Below, piece by piece: positions 58,830 to 64,000 of a DNA stretch of 64,000 bases (positions are counted from its first letter, which is position 1; each line of letters opens with the position of its first letter). The translations under genes and the position numbers were made by a program. The stretch comes from an uncultured Bacteroidia bacterium (GTDB taxonomy: Bacteria; Bacteroidota; Bacteroidia; NS11-12g; UBA955). The DNA is taken from the NCBI GenBank assembly GCA_943788195.1, contig CALSPH010000001.1, positions 765,467 to 829,466 on the forward strand, in the 5' to 3' direction. The notes beneath the pieces are model-generated. The model worked only from the letters and a program-made list of their open reading frames with translations, was not told the DNA's origin and did no database searches.

Positions 58830-59840
58830 TTGCAGCCTTTGAAAGCCAAGGCAAAAATACAATTTGATAAACAAACATACCTTAAATGGTATGAAATGAT
58901 GTTGTTAATCAGAAGATTTGAAGAAAAATGTGCACAATTATATGGCCAGCAAAAGATCAAGGGTTTCTGTCATTTATATATAGGACAAGAAGCTGTGATC
59001 GCGGGTACCATGTCAGTTATCACAAAGGACGATTCAATGATTACTGCTTACAGAGACCACGGTCATGCATTGGCATGCGGTCTAAGTCCTGAAAGTGTAA
59101 TGGCAGAACTTTTTGGTAAAGTTACTGGTTGCACCAAAGGAAAAGGGGGTAGTATGCACATGTTTAGCAAAGAACACAATTTCTATGGAGGTCATGGAAT
59201 TGTGGGTGGACAAGTTCCACTGGGTGCTGGGATAGCCCTAGCAGAGCAGTATCGTGGCACCAAAAATATCAACGTTTGTTATATGGGTGATGGGGCGGTA
59301 AGGCAAGGAGCTTTGCACGAAACCTTCAATATGGCCATGCTTTGGAAGCTGCCAGTTGTATTTGTTATTGAAAACAATGAATATGCTATGGGCACATCGG
59401 TAGAACGAACCACCAACGTTTTAGATTTGTATAAAATTGGGTTGAGTTATGAGATGCCGAGTGAGCAGGTGGATGGAATGAAATGCGAAGATGTGCATCA
59501 AGCCATTGAGAGAGCAGCGGATCGCGCTAGAAAAGGTGATGGCCCAACACTCTTAGAAATTAAAACCTATCGATATAAAGGACATTCTATGAGTGATCCT
59601 GCGAAATATAGAACCAAGGAAGAACTCGCAAAATATAAGGCGGTGGATCCAATAGAAACAACAAAAGCAACTATATTAAAGAAGAAATATGCCAATGCAG
59701 CGTATTTTGATAAACTCGATGATGAAATTGCAGAGCAAGTAAATGCTGCTGTTAAGTTTGCCGAGGAGTCTGAATATCCGGATCCATCAGAACTATATAC
59801 TGATGTTTATGTAGAAGATTATCCATTTATAATAGAATAA
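58830..59840 (+). CDS. pdhA: Pyruvate dehydrogenase (acetyl-transferring) E1 component subunit alpha
   Basis: MLLIRRFEEKCAQLYGQQKIKGFCHLYIGQEAV, GKGGSMHMFS, GHGIVGGQVPLGAGIALA, GDGAVRQGALHETFNMA, RYKGHSMSDPAKYR. The ORF track extends to 58749 (overlapping recF); TTG at 58830 or 58839 is more plausible. Confidence 0.94.
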   Translation: MQPLKAKAKIQFDKQTYLKWYEMMLLIRRFEEKCAQLYGQQKIKGFCHLYIGQEAVIAGTMSVITKDDSMITAYRDHGHALACGLSPESVMAELFGKVTGCTKGKGGSMHMFSKEHNFYGGHGIVGGQVPLGAGIALAEQYRGTKNINVCYMGDGAVRQGALHETFNMAMLWKLPVVFVIENNEYAMGTSVERTTNVLDLYKIGLSYEMPSEQVDGMKCEDVHQAIERAADRARKGDGPTLLEIKTYRYKGHSMSDPAKYRTKEELAKYKAVDPIETTKATILKKKYANAAYFDKLDDEIAEQVNAAVKFAEESEYPDPSELYTDVYVEDYPFIIE

Positions 59841-59847
59841 AATAACC

Positions 59848-60534
59848 ATGTCAGAAGAAATACAAAACCAGGAACAAAAAGAACTCGTTCCCAGAATTAT
59901 AGATTGGTACAAAAAGAATGAAAAAGTCCTAACCTATGTGGTAGTGGGATTGTTGGCAGTTGTTGCTGCATATTACGCTTATAATTACTATTTAAACGGG
60001 CAGAATGAAGAAGCTCAGGAAGAATTATACTCTATTGAGCAATCTTTTAAAGCGGATAGTATTGATGCTATTTTGAAAGGTGCAAATGGAGGGATGAGCG
60101 CAATTGACTTGGCCGCAGATTATGGAAGAACTAAAGCAGGTAATTTAGCTAAATTCTATGCGGGTTATGCATTCTTTAAAAAGGGAGATTATGACGTGGC
60201 TATTAAATATTTGAAAGATTTTAATGCAGAAGGTGATCCACTTGTTGGGCCCAATAGATTGGGTATGATTGGAGACTGTTACGCAGCAAAAAAGAATTTT
60301 GATGAGGCTGCATCCTATTTTGAAAAAGCAGGTAAAGAGAATGTAAATGACTTGACCACACCACATTGGATGTTTAAAGCAGGTGCAGCATATGAAAAGT
60401 TAGAAGATTTTGAAAATGCTGTTGATGCATATGAGTATATCATTGCTAAATGCCCTAAAGTGGTGGCTAAAATGCAAGTGGAGAAGAGTCTTAGTTATGC
60501 CAAGGCGAGAGCTGGAGAATTTACCGCTGAATAA
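59848..60534 (+). CDS. Tetratricopeptide repeat protein, single N-terminal TM (YfgM-like)
   Basis: 228 aa; TM VLTYVVVGLLAVVAAYYAYNYYL; TPR-like GDYDVAIKYLKDFNAE..., NFDEAASYFEKAG..., DFENAVDAYEYII. Confidence 0.85.
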   Translation: MSEEIQNQEQKELVPRIIDWYKKNEKVLTYVVVGLLAVVAAYYAYNYYLNGQNEEAQEELYSIEQSFKADSIDAILKGANGGMSAIDLAADYGRTKAGNLAKFYAGYAFFKKGDYDVAIKYLKDFNAEGDPLVGPNRLGMIGDCYAAKKNFDEAASYFEKAGKENVNDLTTPHWMFKAGAAYEKLEDFENAVDAYEYIIAKCPKVVAKMQVEKSLSYAKARAGEFTAE

Positions 60535-60539
60535 TTACC

Positions 60540-61013
60540 ATGGCAACGGGTCATAAGAATCTTTCATCTTTTGATAAAAAAGTATTGCCAAGCATGGCAA
60601 GCAAACGTATAGGTATTGTTTGCAGTGAATGGAATGAAGCGGTTACCGGAGCACTTTTAACAGGAGCCATTGAAACACTTACTGAAATTGGGATAGAAAA
60701 AAAAGATATTCACCTTAGTCATGTTCCAGGAACATTTGAATTGCCTTTAGGTGCTCAGCGACTTGCTCAGTTAAATGATTTGGATGCGATAATTTGCTTG
60801 GGTTGCGTTATTCAAGGTGAAACGCGGCATTTTGATTTTATATGTCAAGCCGCTGCAGATGGAATTATGCGGGTGGGGTTGCAATACGATAAACCGGTTA
60901 TTTTTGGTGTACTTACCACAGAGAATCAGCAACAAGCATTAGACCGCTGTGGTGGCAAGCATGGGAACAAAGGGGTAGAAGCTGCTTTGACCGCAATCAA
61001 GATGTTGGGGTAA
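60540..61013 (+). CDS. ribH: 6,7-dimethyl-8-ribityllumazine synthase
   Basis: 157 aa; IGIVCSEWNEAVTGALLTGAIETL, VPGTFELPLGAQRLA, CLGCVIQGETRHFDFIC, FGVLTTENQQQALDRCGGKHGNKGVEAA. Confidence 0.96.
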   Translation: MATGHKNLSSFDKKVLPSMASKRIGIVCSEWNEAVTGALLTGAIETLTEIGIEKKDIHLSHVPGTFELPLGAQRLAQLNDLDAIICLGCVIQGETRHFDFICQAAADGIMRVGLQYDKPVIFGVLTTENQQQALDRCGGKHGNKGVEAALTAIKMLG

Positions 61014-61065
61014 ACCTTTCTAGTTATTAGTATTTAGTTTTGAGTTGGGCGGGGGGAACCTTAGT

Positions 61066-61090
61066 GTCATTCCAAACTTGATTTGGAATC
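61066..61090. repeat. Short intergenic inverted repeat (GTCATTCCAAACTTGATTTGGAATC)
   Basis: ATTCCAAA...TTTGGAAT stem following GTCAT; lies between ribH and dnaE. Confidence 0.45.
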
Positions 61091-61205
61091 AGGTTGTGCT
61101 GCAGTCACACGTTTTTTAATTACTAGAAGGAATCAACTCAAAACTCTTTTCTCAACTTCTCCACACCTATTCCAATCCCAATTTTTATGACTTAATTTCG
61201 TAGCC

Positions 61206-64000
61206 ATGCCCAATTTCTCACACTTGCACGTGCATACGCAATTCAGTCTCTTGGATGGAGCTGCTGACATCAAAAAATTGATGAAAAAAGCAAAAGAAGA
61301 TGAGATGAAAGCCATCGCCATTACCGATCACGGTAATATGTTTGGCGCATTTCGTTTTGTTGCTGAGGCGAATAATGCAGGGATTAAACCCATTGTCGGC
61401 TGTGAGTTTTATATGGTTGAGGATCGGCACCAACGGCAATTTACCAAAGAGAAAAAGGATAAACGCTATCATCAACTTTTGCTGGCTAAAAACGACAAGG
61501 GATATCAAAACCTATCTAAGTTATGCTCATATGGCTACAAGGAAGGTTTGTACTCTAAATGGCCGAGAATTGATAAGGAGTTACTGCTTAAGTATCATGA
61601 AGGATTAATTGCTACATCTTGTTGTTTAGGGGCTGAAATTCCCCAAGCCATTCTGAACCACGGAGAAGACAAAGCAGAGGAGTTACTCAAATGGTGGTTG
61701 GATTTATTTGGAGAAGATTTTTATATTGAAATACAACGCCATAGTTTACCGGATCAAGAAAAGGTAAATGCAGTTTTACTCAAGTTTGCCAAAAAATATA
61801 ATGTAAACATCATCGCAAGTAATGATTCACATTATGTGGAGCAAGAGGATGCGAATGCGCATGATTTACTGTTGTGTATCAATACCGCTGATCTGCAACA
61901 AACACCTAAAGCAACGGATGAAGAAGGCGGAAAAGGCTATCGCTTTGGCTTTCCGAATGAGGAGTTTTATTTCAAAACACAGGCAGAAATGAGTTCACTG
62001 TTCAGTGATATTCCTGCTGCAATTGCCAATACCGAGGAAATCGTAGATAAGATTGAGCACCTTGATTTAAATAAAGAGTTGTTGCTTCCGGCATTTCCAA
62101 TTCCACCTGAATTTGCTGATGCTGATGCATATCTGAAGCATTTAACTTTCGAAGGAGCTCGCGAAAGGTATTCTGAAATATCAGCTGAATTAGAAGAGCG
62201 ACTGAATTTTGAGCTGTTTACCATTAAGTCCATGGGTTTTCCGGGATACTTTTTGATTGTAGCCGATTTTATTAAAGCAGGAAGGGACTTAGGCGTGTAT
62301 GTTGGGCCTGGAAGGGGTTCTGCAGCAGGTTCCGCAGTGGCCTATTGTATCGGAATTACCAATATCGATCCGCTTAAATACGGATTGCTTTTTGAGCGTT
62401 TCCTGAATCCTGAACGAAAATCCATGCCTGATATTGATACAGATTTTGATGATCATGGTCGTCAAAAAGTATTGGATTATGTAATTGATAAGTACGGCTA
62501 TAATCAAGTCGCCCAGGTAGTAACTTATGGCACCATGGCAAGTAAATCCAGTATTAAGGATGTAGCACGAGCCTTGAATTTACCATTGAATGAAGCCATT
62601 GCATTAACCAAGCTCGTACCGGACCGTCCAGGGAGTCCTAGTTTGGTTGAACTGCTCACGGCTGAGGAGAGCAAAATGAAAAAAGCGCTTAGCTCAGATG
62701 ACTTTGCCAATATGCTTAAAATGCGCGAGTTGGCAGGTGGAGTTACTGCTGAAGCTGCAACGCTTAAGGAGGCCATGAAGTTGGAAGGGTCGGTTCGAAA
62801 TACAGGTATCCATGCATGTGCGGTGATTATCGCGCCAAGTGATTTAACCGACCATATACCGCTTTCTACATCAAAGAATTCAGATTTATGGGTGACTCAA
62901 TATGATGGGAATGTAATTGAAGATTCTGGATTGCTTAAGATGGATTTCTTGGGTTTAAAAACGCTAACCATCTTAAAAAATACAGTAAGACTGATCAAGC
63001 AGAATCACGACAAGGATATTGTATTGGACGAAATTCCATTGGATGACAAAGCTACATTTGAGTTGTTTCAAAAGGGAGAAACCATTAGTGTATTCCAATA
63101 TGAGAGTGAAGGCATGCAAAAGGTGCTTCGGGATTTGCAACCGGATCGATTTGAAGAATTGATTGCGGTAAATGCGCTCTATCGTCCAGGCCCAATGGAC
63201 TATATTCCATTGTTTGTTGATCGGAAACACGGTCGCAAAGAAATTGAATATGATTTTGAGGCGATTGAAGGGATTATGTCGGAAACTTATGGTATTACGG
63301 TATATCAAGAGCAGGTGATGCTAGCTGCACAGCAATTAGCTGGATTCAGTAAAGGGGATGCGGATGGTCTGCGAAAGGCCATGGGTAAAAAGAAAATTAA
63401 GGAACTGAATAAATTGGCCGACTTGTTTTTCGAAGGTTGTGAAAAAAATGGGCATGATTTAGAAACCGCAAAAAAAGTATGGAATGATTGGAGAGCGTTC
63501 GCATCGTATGCCTTTAATAAATCACATGCAACCTGTTACGCATATTTAGGTTTTCAAACTGCCTACTTAAAGACCCATTATCCCTCGGAATATATGGCTG
63601 CAGTTTTAAATAACGCAGGTAATATAGAATCGATTGCTTTCTTTATGGAAGAATGTAAGCGCATGGGAATTACGGTTTTGGGCCCAGATTTGAATGAAAG
63701 TTTTGCTGATTTTGCTGTAAATAAGAAAGGCGAGATTCGTTTTGGGTTGGGTTCCATTAAGGGTTCTGGAGAAAAGGCGGTAGATTTTATTATTGAAGAA
63801 CGCGAAGCTAGCGGCCCGTTTGAAGACATCTTTGATTTATGTGGACGGGTTAATTTGCGATCTGTAAACAAGCGTGTTTTAGAGTCGCTTGCCAAAGGTG
63901 GAGCCTTTGATTTTGACAAGAAACATCACAGAGCCCAATATTTTAAAGTAGCACTGAATGAAGGGTTAACTGGAATTGATGTAGCCATCAAACACGGCAT
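61206..64000 (+). CDS. dnaE: DNA polymerase III subunit alpha (partial, runs past window end)
   Basis: ATG at 61206: MPNFSHLHVHTQFSLLDGAADIKKLMKKAKEDEMKAIAITDHGNMFGAFRF (PHP); GPGRGSAAGSAVAYCIGITNIDPLKYGLLFERFLNPERKSMPDIDTDFDDHGR; YQEQVMLAAQQLAGFSKGDADGLRKAMGKK. Not in the ORF track because it is open at the edge. Confidence 0.96.
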   Translation, partial: MPNFSHLHVHTQFSLLDGAADIKKLMKKAKEDEMKAIAITDHGNMFGAFRFVAEANNAGIKPIVGCEFYMVEDRHQRQFTKEKKDKRYHQLLLAKNDKGYQNLSKLCSYGYKEGLYSKWPRIDKELLLKYHEGLIATSCCLGAEIPQAILNHGEDKAEELLKWWLDLFGEDFYIEIQRHSLPDQEKVNAVLLKFAKKYNVNIIASNDSHYVEQEDANAHDLLLCINTADLQQTPKATDEEGGKGYRFGFPNEEFYFKTQAEMSSLFSDIPAAIANTEEIVDKIEHLDLNKELLLPAFPIPPEFADADAYLKHLTFEGARERYSEISAELEERLNFELFTIKSMGFPGYFLIVADFIKAGRDLGVYVGPGRGSAAGSAVAYCIGITNIDPLKYGLLFERFLNPERKSMPDIDTDFDDHGRQKVLDYVIDKYGYNQVAQVVTYGTMASKSSIKDVARALNLPLNEAIALTKLVPDRPGSPSLVELLTAEESKMKKALSSDDFANMLKMRELAGGVTAEAATLKEAMKLEGSVRNTGIHACAVIIAPSDLTDHIPLSTSKNSDLWVTQYDGNVIEDSGLLKMDFLGLKTLTILKNTVRLIKQNHDKDIVLDEIPLDDKATFELFQKGETISVFQYESEGMQKVLRDLQPDRFEELIAVNALYRPGPMDYIPLFVDRKHGRKEIEYDFEAIEGIMSETYGITVYQEQVMLAAQQLAGFSKGDADGLRKAMGKKKIKELNKLADLFFEGCEKNGHDLETAKKVWNDWRAFASYAFNKSHATCYAYLGFQTAYLKTHYPSEYMAAVLNNAGNIESIAFFMEECKRMGITVLGPDLNESFADFAVNKKGEIRFGLGSIKGSGEKAVDFIIEEREASGPFEDIFDLCGRVNLRSVNKRVLESLAKGGAFDFDKKHHRAQYFKVALNEGLTGIDVAIKHG

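Noticed and set aside
1-64000. CRISPR arrays, rRNA, transposases, toxin-antitoxin or known defence systems
   Set aside because: No regularly spaced repeats, no DDE or tyrosine recombinase motifs and no recognisable defence genes seen; recQ and recF look like housekeeping copies.

Overview
The 64 kb window reads as a Bacteroidota chromosome segment: AT-rich, with type IX secretion sorting tails, TonB receptors and many short minus-strand operons. Most of it is core housekeeping: rsgA (partial), metF, hflX, rlmB, rlmN, recQ, tRNA-Ser, rsmG, polA, rocD, rpe, recF, pdhA, ribH and dnaE (partial). Envelope and secretion genes are interleaved. I see no CRISPR array, rRNA, prophage, transposase or obvious defence island.

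Points worth a second look: (1) a class I methyltransferase ORF interrupted by one in-frame TAA just before the SAM-binding motif; (2) a short C-terminal fragment of a much larger T9SS/gliding-associated protein; (3) a 1051-aa protein that appears to join a degenerate peptidase-like domain, a TolB-like propeller and an Omp85-like barrel; (4) a double CbbX/SpoVK-type AAA+ protein with two tandem N-terminal beta-rich repeats; (5) a GT39-TPR protein with a degenerate GT2-like N-terminus; (6) two genes whose conserved N-termini extend upstream of any ATG/GTG/TTG (TauE-like, TonB receptor); (7) an 88-bp GTCAT...ATGAC imperfect palindrome resembling a MITE/REP element; (8) scattered kynurenine-pathway genes (ACMSD, KMO plus RidA). 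All homology calls come from reading motifs by eye; no searches were run.
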